Assembly: GCA_010015655.1 (NCBI GenBank)
Contig: ML976710.1
Location: 166,133-230,132, forward strand
Length of the DNA stretch: 64,000 nt
Direction of reading: 5' to 3'
DNA from: Bimuria novae-zelandiae CBS 107.79
Taxonomy: Eukaryota; Ascomycota; Dothideomycetes; Pleosporales; Didymosphaeriaceae
In this document: positions 35,605 to 46,895 of the stretch, in pieces
Layout: every line of letters begins with the position of its first letter
Position numbering within the stretch: position 1 is the first letter of the stretch
The notes under the pieces: generated by a model
Seen by the model: the letters and a program-made list of their open reading frames with translations, nothing else
Databases searched by the model: none
What the model was told of the DNA's origin: nothing
Translations under genes and position numbers: made by a program

Positions 35605-38600
35605 TCTGGCTTGGTGGGAATCGCAGATGCTTGAAAACTCGTTCGGGCGATTGTGTAACGACTTTGCCTTTTTTTTGATGTCGTGGGTGCTGGTCTAACG
35701 CGCCAGCAGCGGAAGCTCACCGCCGGGACTGTGTCCCTAAAGGTTGACGATGTCGATAGGAGAGAAGAGCTAAGGCGCAGCGTCGATAGCGAGACTAGCT
35801 GCTGTCTGTAGCGGTTGAAGGGCTCATAACCTGTCGAACGGAGAGCTTAAAGTGTATTAAAGCTATCGAGTGAGACTATATACAGTGCGCTAACCGAGGT
35901 CACGTGAGGCGCTCAGGCCAACAACACCACAGTAGGCACTCCCACTGACAAGGCTTAGGTCTGTTAATTACTATAAGTAACTATCTTAGCCTTAACCTTT
36001 ATTAACAGGCCGGCAGCGTCTCCCTTGTAGTTATACACCTACTAGGCATTAATAACTTTATTCTTCGAGATTTCTTCTTTTGTTGCAGGGCGCCAGGTGT
36101 TGTTCGACACAAGTAATTCAAACTTAGCCTCTATAGCGTCTATAAAAGTAGCCTTTATAGGATGCTTGCTCAGAGCTCTATAATTCCGTAGTTCTAGCAG
36201 CAATAAGGACAACTTTATGCTTATTAATAACTTAAACATAGCTAGTGCAAGAGAGCGTATAAACGTAATTGCGCCTATCTTAACGCGTTAACGCGTTCGT
36301 CGAGAGCCTTCAGCAAGTATGAGGTGAGTACCTGGGTTGGCAGAAATCTCTATCCTTCGTGATGCAACATTGCCATGCCTAGTCGGAGGCAGAGGGCCTT
36401 TAGCAGGCTCCTCAGCATGCTCCTTAGTAGGCTCCTTAGCAGGCTCTTCAGCAGGCTCTAAGCCATCAAAGTGGCGCTCTCCTTCGGCAATTACGGATAG
36501 TATTTCCTCCTCCTCCTCCTTCTCCTCTCTGTATCCAAGCTCATGTTCACCCCCCATATCAACAGGATCAGGTGTAATAGGGCGCTCGGTGGCGGCTTGT
36601 TTGGGGAGGACAGGAGGGGCAATTAAAGTCGGCGGTGGCAGCGACAGCGGAGGCTCCTCGTAAAGGGCAACTATACGTAAGTTTCTATTATAAGAGTTAA
36701 ATTTAACGCTTATAGTTGTAATAATAACGTGTTGTTAAGGAATCCACATCTTATAGAGGGAAGAGCCCTCCATGCCTATAAGAAGTCCGCGTTCAGCTCG
36801 AGGTGCAAACTTTTCACCTTTGACACGGGTGTCAACAGGCCTATGTACGTATCCCACATGTCCAAAAGCGTGAGTTAGTCCTAGGTTAGGCACTGGGTTG
36901 ACAGCTCCGATGGCTGTATACCACAGCTCATGAGGCGTCTTATTCTCTGGTACTCCGCTTGTCAGGCTGAAGTTGAGTAAGCGGACCATGTATGCAGCAC
37001 AATAGGGCCAGAATATCTCTGGTAGACCTGATGCTATTATTGCTGCTCGAACTTGGTCCTCGGTAATACCGTTCGCTTGCTCCGCAGTCCCATTACGTGA
37101 GGGATCGTGCGGTGGGGAATACTAAAGCAGTGTACCCTCTTTACGACAATGCTCCTTTAGGCGATTGCTCTTAAACTCACTAGCACTATTAAGATGCATA
37201 GTAGTAACTATTAGCTATAGACTTACTTTTATTTATTTTAGCTAGTTAATTAATTTAGCTGCAAGAGCTGCGCGTAAGTCAGACGTAAAGAGCTAGCGTC
37301 TACGCGTCAGATCGTCTGTAATGAGTAGCTAGTAGCGCTCTCCATCCTTTCTAGCAGGTAATATTAGCCCTACTATGTTAAGATAGATCTTCTCTAATAG
37401 ACGGGTAGAGCGTGTGTGTTGACGACAAGAAATAAAATATTTTGATTTTGACAGACCGCAGGGCTCACAGTTGAATGGTGTAGAGTTGGATAGCTCTATA
37501 CTATTAATAACCTTTAAGAGCTTCTTAATCATCTCTACGTCTGCGTGGCCCATGATATGGTGCCATACATGTAGTGGGCGAGCAACCTTGGGTGGTTGAG
37601 TAGAACGTGAGGCGTATAGAGTCGCGTATGTAAGCGCGAGAGGTGCCTTCTCTGCTAAGTCAACAACAAGGAAGTTAGGTATCCTGTCAATCTCTGGTAA
37701 ATAGGCGATCTCTTCTCCATTACTTAGGTAGAGCTTGTCTTCGCCACTATAGTAGTAAGCGCCCTTGCGCTTGAAAGGCGCTTGCGATATGACGTTGGTA
37801 ATAAAACTTAGGCAGTACAGAGCATCTTTAAGTTGTATGTCTATAACCTCACCATCTAAGCGGACAACACTTAGTTTAATAGTACCTTCTCCATAGATTT
37901 TAGCTATATAGGTTGCTCCTTGCACTTCCGACGTTGCCGAGTCTCGAAAGTTAATAAATAGCTCTCGTTTGTTGACAACAATTTGGTTCGCGGCTGTATT
38001 ATAGCAGAAACGTTAACGGTAGTTACTATTCGTAGTAGCTTTCTAAGTTAGTGTCTAAGACACTGTAGCGGTTAAGTAGAATGCTAAAGTGTTAGGTGCA
38101 ATTAAAACACTAGCGATAGCTTTCTTATTATTGCCTATCTTGTCCTTGTCCTTGTCCTTGTACCGCAAATGCTCTGGGATTAGCTCTGGGTGTTTCTTCC
38201 AGCAGAGCTTCTCACCTCCAGGATGCTCTTGTTCACAGTATGTGCAGTGCTACTTCTTAGGACGTGGGTTCTAGTTACGGGTCTACTTTCCGTTTTGGTC
38301 TACGCTAGTTGCAGGCGTATAATTAGGTGCGTTTAATATCTTCTTATTAGCGTTATAGCAACAACTATTAACGCGCTTTTCTTCTTGTTATTTTGCCTTA
38401 GCTATAAACACCTTAACAGGCTCTTCCTTCTTATGTTAAAGATAATTCTTAATCGCGGCGATAAGCTTATTAATTATCTATGTAGTGCTATTGCGTATAT
38501 TATTATTGCGTGACTCTACCCATTCTAGAAGTACGCGCTCTAGGCCGTGTAAGAAATAAATAATAATTAGCTCTTTAACTAACGCGTCTGTTAATGTGCT

Positions 38601-39583
38601 CTAAAGTTCTCTAGTACTAATCTTATGGTAGGTAAAGGTAACGCCTGTTTGCGCTAGTTACGAGCGAGCGTCTTAGAAGCGATTAATATAGTCACGTACT
38701 AAGTGGCAGGTGTTAGCGCAGAGGTTAATAAAGTTAGTCTATATAGCGCGTAGGTTGTCCTGCTCGACAGGTACGACGCGGTTGGTGATGTACGTGTACA
38801 TTTTAGCTAACGAATTAAAGCTAGTTAGTGCCAGGTAGAGAGACTTGTTAACAGAGCTAATAATAGCGTTCTAGAGAGAGGCGTCTTTGCTATCCTAAGC
38901 TTTAAGGCGGGCAAGAGCTACTACTTTAGAAGCTCGTATTTGCTCATTTATAATAACTCGGGAGCGGTTGGCCTTCTCGTAAGCATTAAACGCCTTAGTC
39001 TCTTCTTCTTCTAACATACTGTTGGTGACGACAAGTTGTACGAGCGGATACTCTTTGTAGTCGCGGGAGGCGTACGCAGGGCGCGCCTTTGTGCCCAAAA
39101 GGATATCCTTCGCGCTACGCTCTGTAGCTACGTTAGTTATCTATTTATTCTACTCCTTCCAGTTACGGCCCGTCGCGTCAAGCACGATCGTGCCTACAGT
39201 TAGAGTTAACATGTTGTAGGTTAGTATAAGCTCGCTAGGGCTCTACTAGGTTGCTATAGCTTTAGCGGTGCAAGGTTTGTTCCTGCAGTGCTAAAAACTG
39301 GCGTAGGTCCGCTTTATCTCTAACGGTGCAGCGTTGGCTTCTGCGGTGTTAGATCCGGCGTAAATACTAAGATTGACAGCAGGCTGCGCTTAGAAGGGCG
39401 ACATAACCTGACAGATAAGTAGGGCTCAAAAGTGGACAGAAAGTCGATGTGTATTATGTGTGTGCTGAGACTAGCTATCTATAGTACACGAACAGAGAAT
39501 CGATGACTAAGCAGGTGCACGGTGGACCGTAGGGTCACCAGGGCAACTGACACAATCTATCCGTGAACATCACTGGTTACGGA

Positions 39584-42500
39584 GCCAGAGGTGCATGCCC
39601 AGCTTTAACAGTAATAGTGCTAGAGTAATAATCACACGCTGGCTTGCACGCTAGATAGTAGGAGACTATATTAGGATAAGCTTCTTTTTATTATTAGCGT
39701 ATCCTTAGATAACAAGACAGGACTTTTTATACGGGTAATTAGTAGTCTTACCCTTAACTTTATTAATAATGCGTAACTTAAAGATACGGACCTTATTATA
39801 ATAGTAAGAACTATACTTCTTAAAGCAAAAGACGCCTTATATAATAAGGGCGTTAATCTTTACTTTTATAAATACTTTAAATAGTTATCCTAGTATTATA
39901 ATCTTGCTAACTACTCGTAGCTTCTTAGCTAAGTCAAGATTATTACGCTTACGTTAATTAAGGTTAATAGTAGTAGTTATAACTTTATTAGGTTTAGGCT
40001 TATTCCTTAAGCCTTTTAGCCTATCGCGCTTACGCTTAGGCGCGGGCTCCTCCTTTATAATAAGAGTAAAATTATTATTAGAGCCACTGTTATTCTTGTC
40101 TTCTATAGGAGGGGTAATAATAGTCGTATTATCTGCATAATACGGGCGCACTATAGTAATGCAGAAAGTAACTTATTTATTATTAATTTTAATAACTATA
40201 GATTGCTTATTAACGTGGAGGGCGATTATCTAATACGGGCTAGACTATCTATAGTTTTCTCGCCAGACCTTAACGCTACTTAGGATAGGTAATAGTAAGA
40301 TATTAGTTACGTTAGGACTATTATAAGTTATAAAAGCCTTATTAACTTAGCGCTTTGCCTTAATCTTACGCACTTTAGCTATTACTTTACGCACTATAGC
40401 GCCGTAGGCGGTAATAAATAGTAATAGTAGTAATTTCTTTAATAGGCGAAGATATGCTCTAAAGACGAGAAGAGTTAAGATAAGTCTATTAAGACCTATA
40501 GTATTATTAATAGCCTTAATAGCTATCTATAAGATATGTTTAGGAGTAGTTATGCGTCTAACATTTACAAAGATTACCCTATAAGCACGGCGAATAGGAG
40601 TATAATAGCGATTAACCTTACTAATTAAATATTGTGCCTCTACTAAGACTTCCTTAACCTTAATTATAAGTAACGTGGCGTTATTAATAAACTTATTAGT
40701 AATAAAGTTCTTGCTAGCATCTATCTTAATAATATTAAGAGGACTAATGTATATATTAATCTATATAGCGCGAAGGAGATCCTAAGTAGTGTTTACCTAG
40801 ATATTTAGCATAAATTAAGTAGCTTAAAAAGCTGTGGCTTTATTAACTGCGTGGAGCACTAGTTTCTAATTAATATATATTACATTAATAATAACGCATA
40901 AGTTAAAGTCCATGTTATCGCGAATAGTAAAGCGGAAACGGCCAGGTGCTTTACTATGGATTTAACACTAGTAATAGTACTTATTAATGCGATTAATAAT
41001 GTCCTTATTAACGTCTTTATAGCCTGCTTTACTAAGGATCTTGTGCAGTCATCTAGTAGTAAGATAGCTAAAGCATTAGTAAAGCTAGCGTAGCTTAGTC
41101 TTAGTTAAGTAGTAGATAATAGTCTCTTGTTTATTAAGCAAAAGCTATAGATGTCCCTATTTACAGATAATTAGGAATTCTTTGCCACCTTAAACGAGCA
41201 CGTTGTTAACGTTATTAAAGAAGATATTATAATAATCTATATCTTTAAAGTAGAGTAGAAATAGTGTATTAGTTAGTATTACTATAAAGGTAATTATACT
41301 AAACGGCGTGCTAACATTAACGTCGCTAAGGGAGAAACACTCTAAATTATTTCTAAATTAGATTTAATAACGTCCTGTAGTAGACTTATTAATAACTATA
41401 AATAGCTAAATAAGCTATAGCGCCTTTACTTATATCTTGCTAGTAGTTAAGACACTAGCTATATTAGTGTTAGGCATAATACCTTAAAAAATATCTACGC
41501 CGTAGCGTAAATTAAATAAGAAAAGTTAAGTATCTTTATTTACTTTGCTAGAAATATAAGGATTCTTACCTATAATTATATAAAGTGTAGCAGCGTTATT
41601 AAGGCTAGAGATAATAGCGTTGCTATTAACCTTACTACAAGATATAGTTAAGTAGACTTAATTAGTAAAATACGCTTTAATGTTATTATTACTAGTATTA
41701 TTATCGCTGCTATCGCTGTCTTTAAGCTCTATGCCTTTATAGCTAGCGAGAAACACTTTATAGCTTAGGGTATTAAGATTATCTTAAGCGTATTAGTTAT
41801 AGTGTTAGCGATGCTCTATGCGCTCCTTCTTTAAGTATTAAGTTAACTAGTACTTAGGCTACTTGCAGATAAAGTATATCTTATTATAGTAATTACCTAA
41901 GTAGTTTAACTAATAATTATTATTATTAAATTGATTGCCGCGCGATCCGCCTTAACCTTAATAGTAATAGCTATAGTAATTATTATCTAATAATCCTGTA
42001 GCTTATTAATTATTGCAGATATAGCGGCGATTAGTGTAATACTACTTATCTACATCTCGCGATAGAAACTAGCTATTAGGATAATAGCTTAACTATATGC
42101 TAACTACGTTGTAGAGATCTATAGCAATACCTTTAAATATAGTCGCTAGCTTTAAGCAAGCTATAGTAGTTACTTTAATACTACAACATGCGCTAAGGAG
42201 CTATTACGTAAGTAAATACTAATTATAGTTCTTACCCTAATCCTATAATAGTGCCTAATAGAGCATGTTTATCTTGCTAATAACTATTTTAAGACACTCT
42301 ATAGGGTCTTTATTAGGATTAGTGGTTATAACGCTCTTAAGCGTAGTGCTATGCCACTCCTAAAGGTATATCTAGTAAGCTTGTGTAGTGTTAAAGTACG
42401 TGCGTAGTTTATTAAGTATTACGTTGTAAGTAAGCGTAAGCGCCTAGGGAGCAATATAATTATAGTAATACTAAAGTGCTTAGCTAGTAAGCATAATAAA

Positions 42501-43490
42501 GAGTGCTATTTTATACTACTTATCTTTATTAATCCTAACCTTAGTGCAGAGGTCGTTAAACACTTTAATCTTTATCTTAAGAATATTATATTTATTACTT
42601 AAATACTTCTACTCTGGCGAGTACAACTTAGTAAGGTTAGTAAGCAAATAAGAGTTATTTTACATAGGCGTAAACCTAGGTTATAATAATAATAATAATC
42701 CTCTACCTAGCAGAGCTTGCTACTACCACTATTATTCTTTATTATTTATAATTTAGTAGCACTAAAAGCCTTCGCAGAGCCTTATAAGCTTAAGACACTT
42801 AGCGGGCTATTTTAAGATAGCGGTTAATATAAGGAGTTCTACAAATTAGTTAGGGAGATTATTATTATAACCTTACTTAATATAGATGCCTTACTAGCGG
42901 AGGAGCTCTTTAAGTACTTTTTAAATATGCTTGTTAATGCTATTAAAGAGATTATAGGTAAAGTTCTTAAAATACTTCTTAAACTTAAGTAGTAAAAATA
43001 GGTCAAATATGTCATCCTCTTCTACCTATATTATCTAGTTAATAATTATAGTATTAAGTTTGTCTGCATTAATAATAGCGTTAGTAATATTAAAATCTTA
43101 GTTAGCGTACTAGTCTTTGTAGATTATTTTATTTAAGTACTACAAGCAGTCCTTTGTTCGGGTGTACTTTATAATAGCGTTTTAGATGTAGGCTTATAAT
43201 TAGTGTAATTAACAAGAGTTAGCGTGGTTAACGCAAATCTCCTTCTAAACTAAGCCTTAGTAGGGACAATCTAGGCGGAGAGATCCTTTAAATACGAGGC
43301 GCCGCTGATCCTGATACAGGATAGCGGTGAGCTTGTCGTACCTGTACTTCGCACTAGCGATGCTGTATCCTGGACCTTGGTAAGGGAGGAGGCATGCGCT
43401 AACCGCTTCTATTACTAGAATACTTAGCCTAAAACGTGCGCTGAGATTCCCTGTACACAGTATATCTTGCCAATCTGTGGTGTAGCAACT
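39584..43490 (-). pseudogene. Copia-1 gag-pol, 5' part
   Basis: Right of the hAT insertion the Copia-1 interior resumes. On the minus strand, 43529-43257 is an open stretch next to the 5' LTR. Near 41990-41830 a zinc-knuckle region of the type CxxC...GC...H is recognisable despite stops. 40151-39954 is an open, basic, Pro/Lys-rich linker (EEPAPKRKRDRLKGLRNKPK), as usually found between copia integrase and RT. Integrase between them (about 41800-40300) is too degraded to quote. Stops throughout. Confidence 0.6.
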
Positions 43491-43724
43491 ACTAATCAGT
43501 GTTGATATGGTAATAGGCTGTTGAATCAAGACTTCGTTGCAACGATGTGGTGTGGATAGTAGTGATTTTTAATTAATTTCTTGTGGTGGGCTGTTGCGAG
43601 AAGTATTTATCGAGCGTGGTTTGTTCCCTGCTAGCCCGATCAGGACTAGCGCAATAAACCACAGACAAGCTGCATGGCTGTGAATGCCGTAGGAGCGTTG
43701 TGCAGGTTCGATACCAACAAGATT

Positions 43725-43880
43725 AATAAAGTTTACTAAATTAATAAAAAAGATAACTTAGTAGATGCGTGTATAAAGAAGACTCTAAATACTATTTTAA
43801 AGAAGCTTATTTCTATAAACCAGCTCTAGATTTAGGTTAAAGTATTTGTAGACAGGGTCGACCCTATATAGAATAGAATA
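43725..43880 (+). pseudogene. Copia-3 pol, 3' end after the Copia-1 insertion
   Basis: Directly after the duplicated agatt the plus strand reads NKVYxINKKDNLVDACIKKT and then LNTILKKLISINQL. This completes the RNase H end begun at 28030 (usual pattern REIxxVxWIxGxDNPADAxTK...NALxxLIxxN). The join through agatt restores one reading frame, which confirms that Copia-1 is an insertion into Copia-3. Confidence 0.7.
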
Positions 43881-45215
43881 GACACTATCTAAGACACATT
43901 AGACCTCGTACAAGCTAAGGAGAAGATCTAAGTAATATTATAAAAAGAAAAGTTACTAGTGTCCGTATGCAGTACAGGTAGCTACCTAATATAATATTTT
44001 AAGATAAGTAATAATAGTTATATAATACTATATAGGTAAAGGTATAGACTATAGTTACTGTGTGCGAGTATTAATCCTTATAACCCCCTTTCCTCTATAC
44101 GTAGAATAGATAGACAAGACTTAAATACCAGACCCTTTTCTCACCCGTACTATCGTACAACTATCTAGCCCTATTATATCGCGATATGCTTGGCTTAGTA
44201 TAGCCCATTCAACACGTAAGCTATTAATAACCCCTTCCTTGCCTTACTAGTACTCCTGCCCGAGAACTAACCTTAGCCCCATAGGGACCAGCTACCCCTT
44301 AGGGACTTAACAATTATCCGCTATTTAAAAATTTATTAAAAATAACAATTTATTACATTTATAGCTAGTACTTATATTTATAAAGCTTATAAGCTAGCGT
44401 TATTATAATCTCTTAAAAATTTCTCATTTAAATACTATAAGTAGGCACTTAGCTAGCTATATAAGCGCGCTAGAATAATAATTAAATATAAGTAAAAATT
44501 TAAAAGTTGTATCTTTAATATAGATCTAACTCATTTTAAGATTATATACTAGAGGGTAATATATAAAAATATTAGCATTAAGCACCTATAGCAATAATAA
44601 AAATAAAAATTACTTATAAAAAAAGGGTAACCCTTGTTTATGCTTAACTAAGAGAACCTTAGTCTATATTAATAGTTAATTTATTAGTAAATAAAATTCA
44701 TTAAGTAAGTATAGCTAAGCACTAGGTACTTTTAAAAATTAATTATAATATATAATTTAAGACTTAGCTCTAGCGTGCTAATAGCTATATAACTAGTAAA
44801 AAGTACCTTAAGTAGCCTAAGTAAGCATTTCAATATAAGATACTTATATAAGGTAAAAGGTCTTATAGTATTAATTAGTTTTTATTTAAGAAATTTATTT
44901 AAGAAATTTATTTTATATAGTAAGCTTTTTCCCTACCTAAAAAAGTTTTATAAAAAGTATATTAACTATTCTATTATTATTATTAAAGATAACGCGCCTG
45001 CCTACTAAAAAGTTAAAACTCTTTACTACGTTAAGTATAAATATTAATAATTTATTAATGTTTTATGTCCTAGTAATTTGCTAGACCTTAATTAAGTTAA
45101 GCCTATATAAGACTATATAAATAATTAGCTAGTAAATAGATTTTAAAAATCTATAGCTTAAAACACTATATAAAAAGATAAAGCTTTAATATTAAATAAA
45201 TAGTAGCGTGCTAGC
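43881..45215. other. AT-rich relic region with an LTR-like inverted repeat
   Basis: No coding frame recognised. 44190-44312 is the better copy of the repeat at 21363-21480 (minus strand, starting tgttaagtccc). 44000-44190 may belong to the same LTR-like unit. The rest, 44313-45215, is heavily RIP-mutated. Confidence 0.4.
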
Positions 45216-45473
45216 TGTGACGGCCCAGTACACTGGCAGGTCACATGATCCCGCGCCTAAACGCGACTGCCTTACGCCCCAGAGCGACTGCCTCCCACGC
45301 CTAGGGCGACTACCTGCGCAGATGGGGTCCGAAGGGTTATTCCGTGCCGAACGGCAGCGCACAAAAGCACTGCTGGCCTATGTACCTATAGTCTCCTCAT
45401 CTTAGTGTAGCTGAAATAGAGCCAACTTACCTCATCTACTCTTTCGATGCAGGAGCTCGCGCTCGTCCTCACA
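45216..45473. repeat. Solo LTR-B, 258 bp, with exact target duplication
   Basis: Starts tgtgacggcccagtac and ends gtcctcaca. The 5-bp duplication ctagc is exact on both sides (45211-45215, 45474-45478). With no internal region it is a solo LTR left by LTR-LTR recombination. It is GC-balanced and nearly free of RIP, unlike its relative at 16503-16761. A single short repeat of this size would be a poor RIP target. Confidence 0.88.
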
Positions 45474-45829
45474 CTAGCCTACGCTGCAAAGTAGTTACTT
45501 TTAGTTTTAAAAAGTAACTTTAGAAGGTTATAAAGCTTAATAGTAATAATAGTTATTATAGCTAACTTTATATATATATATAACTAAAGATCTAAAGTAA
45601 GAATTAAGCTCTAGAAATTAAATATCTACATGTAATTTACTACCGTTTCTAGCCTATATAAATAGTTACTAAAAGTTAACAAAAGCGTCTTATTGGGCGG
45701 AGATCCGTGTTGGCATCGGACCCACGCATTTCCACCTAATTGGGCGACCAAAATGGTGTGAGACGCGCGAGTACTGTTAATAGATTAAGTGGCCCGCAGT
45801 TTGGGCCCTTTTTACACCTAAGTCTAGTA
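45474..45829. other. Relic sequence without a recognisable gene
   Basis: Mostly AT-rich. 45690-45780 is a short GC-richer piece (ttattgggcggagatccg...) of unknown origin. Confidence 0.3.
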
Positions 45830-46085
45830 AAATTCGCACTTACTAATATCTAGCTATAAGCCTGCTTCTTCTATAGCCTTAAGTACTATTTATACGTGTT
45901 GGCGGTGTTCTAATAGAGACTCGCTATATATTAGGATATTATTAATATGCGCTGTATAGAACACATTTAAGTAGGGTCGCAGCGCATTATTCACGTAATA
46001 TTATAAGAGTAACAAGCAGAGTGCTCTGGGCCTAGGTAGACTAGATTAATATACTGCGTTCGGTGTCTACGTGTAGGTATAAGAC
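45830..46085 (-). pseudogene. Isolated gypsy reverse transcriptase fragment
   Basis: The minus strand reads YYVNNALRPYLNVFYTAHIN, then NILIYSESLLEHRQHV and AIEEAGLxLDISKCEFY, the RT block usually reading YINDxLRxYLDxFCxAYIDDILIYS...VLxxLxxAGLxLDxxKCEF. Two Asp codons read as Asn. No LTR attached. Confidence 0.7.
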
Positions 46086-46269
46086 GTTAGATAAGGAAGA
46101 AAATCCTTCTATTCTTATCTAATATAGATTTATTTATCTTACTTAGTTAGGTGCTAATACCTAAATAGCTAGCGTTATTTTTAACTGTTTAAAAGTAAGT
46201 TTTAGGATATAGGCTATTAGGCCTTTAGCTTTTAAAATATAAGGTTAAAAGTAAAAGCCTGGCTTCTAA

Positions 46270-46801
46270 CTTTTATTTATCTATTAACGTACTATTATTA
46301 ATAGTATGTCTAAGCTATTAGGTTGCCTAGGAGGTTACCGTGATAGTAAAGAAGAAAAAAAGAAGCGTATATAATAGCAAGGCACCTTAATAAAGGTAAA
46401 GGTAAAAGAAATTATTACTTAGAAGGACATTAAGTAGTAGCTAGAGGATAAAATACGTTAGAGTAAGACGCAATTAGGTGTAAGCTAGCAGGCTTTAGCG
46501 CGCTATAGTTACTGCAAGGAAATTAGCTATAACGCGCGAACGTGCTAAAACGATACTAAAGATGCTATTTAATCTAGGATAGTAATTATACACTATTGTC
46601 TTATTATGTTGTTGAGACAGGTCCCTGTAAAGGCGTAAGATGTTGTTGGGGTGCGCAGCTCTCTTGCCGGGCACGTTACTATAAATACTATTTAATCTAT
46701 AATACTAATTTTATTCTATTATCTTATTATGTTGCTGAGGTAGGTCGCTGCAAAGGCGCGAAAAGTTGGTGGAGTGCGCAGCTCGCTTGCTGGATACGTT
46801 A
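46270..46801 (+). mobile_element. 3' end of a Fot1-like element with a 123-bp tandem duplication of its terminus
   Basis: The plus strand carries a degraded Fot1 C-terminus, ending in a zinc-knuckle-like YCKEISYNARTC (compare CRETGHNSRTC in the element at 4141-5986). The terminus (46556-46678) is then repeated in tandem (46679-46801). Both copies end ...gttggtggagtgcgcagctcgcttg..., related to the TIR of the intact Fot1 element. This is the last repeat before the gene compartment. Confidence 0.6.
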
Positions 46802-46895
46802 TCTTTTATAAATATCTCTAATGAAGTTGTCTGTCGTAGTCTTGCAGACAAGACAAGAACGCCGCTAAATGCGAATACCACCACCTCATCCGTTA

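Larger units (their letters stand above)
34546..35950 (-). mobile_element. 1.4-kb non-autonomous LTR retrotransposon with identical LTRs
   Basis: Direct repeats of 119 bp at 34546-34664 and 35832-35950 are identical in every base. They start tgtcgaacgg and end cccactgaca. TSD aggct is exact (34541-34545, 35951-35955). The 1167-bp interior has no pol. In minus-strand order it holds a 14-bp minisatellite, a 200-bp leader and a gag start of about 55 codons. Leader and gag start are nearly identical to those of Copia-2 (39409-39050), although the LTRs are different. It ends next to a g-rich polypurine tract. Essentially no RIP. It looks mobilised in trans by a Copia-2-type element. Confidence 0.9.
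33300..39212 (-). pseudogene. Copia-2 gag-pol, interrupted by stops and by a nested element
   Basis: Starts with an ATG at 39212. Gag is open at 39098-38895 (LLGTKARPAYASRDYKEYP). 37925-37329 is an open 198-codon stretch covering the protease-to-GAG-pre-integrase region (PLHVWHHIMGHADVEMIKKL, then a HxxC-type zinc region with CEPCGLSKSK). 36989-36735 is the integrase C-terminus (TPHELWYTAIGAV, FAPRAERGLLIGMEG). 36557-36288 is an acidic linker, and 36239-36042 begins RVT_2 (AIEAKFELLVSNNTW). RT is split at the aggct site by the element at 34546-35950. 33680-33456 is RNase H (MDSAYANNRSSRKSSLGYAF, STEAEWVAITYAAKEAAWLR). This is the best-preserved retrotransposon in the window but not functional. 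Confidence 0.88.
33021..39552 (-). mobile_element. Copia-2: Ty1/copia retrotransposon, relatively young
   Basis: LTRs of 144 bp at 33021-33164 and 39409-39552 differ at three positions, all G in the left copy and A in the right. TSD caatc is exact (33016-33020, 39553-39557). On the minus strand the LTR is TGTCAG...CTGTCA. A run of g before the 3' LTR (ggggggtg read on the minus strand) is a good polypurine tract. Interior 6.24 kb, or about 4.83 kb after removing the nested mini element. It inserted within the right end of the hAT element. Confidence 0.92.
29671..39575 (+). mobile_element. hAT DNA transposon, itself split by Copia-2
   Basis: The left end is cagtgatgtccatggatgga. The right end, recovered only after removing Copia-2, reads in reverse cagtgatgttcacggatag, a clear imperfect TIR. 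The 8-bp target duplication gttacgga is exact (29663-29670 and 39576-39583), diagnostic of hAT. Without Copia-2 the element is about 3.37 kb. Subterminal regions on both sides are rich in ggatggatt/aatccatcc repeats. The transposase is at 30323-32716. It inserted into the pol of Copia-1. Confidence 0.92.
28033..43719 (-). mobile_element. Copia-1: Ty1/copia retrotransposon expanded to 15.7 kb by nested insertions
   Basis: Two 220-bp direct LTRs, 28033-28252 and 43500-43719, start tgttgata and end gata(c/t)(c/t)aaca, and differ by about ten transitions. The 5-bp target duplication agatt is exact on both sides (28028-28032, 43720-43724). It interrupts Copia-3 RNase H. The interior is minus-strand copia pol. 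Subtracting the hAT insertion with its duplicated site leaves about 5.8 kb, the normal length of a copia element. The LTRs are much less RIP-mutated than the interior. Confidence 0.92.

Noticed and set aside
35317..35720. Several long ORFs on both strands (75 to 157 codons)
   Set aside because: They exist only because the 14-bp minisatellite contains no stop in any frame; composition is pure repeat and they lie inside the mini LTR element.
21363..44312. The repeats at 21363-21480 and 44190-44312 as two LTRs of one very large element
   Set aside because: They are in opposite orientation and have no matching target duplication; LTRs of one element must be direct repeats.
45208..45405. 65-codon ORF
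   Set aside because: Lies almost entirely within the solo LTR-B; chance ORF in GC-balanced LTR sequence.
1..46800. A Starship-type giant mobile element
   Set aside because: No tyrosine recombinase (DUF3435) captain or cargo genes could be read; the block is explained by nested ordinary transposons.
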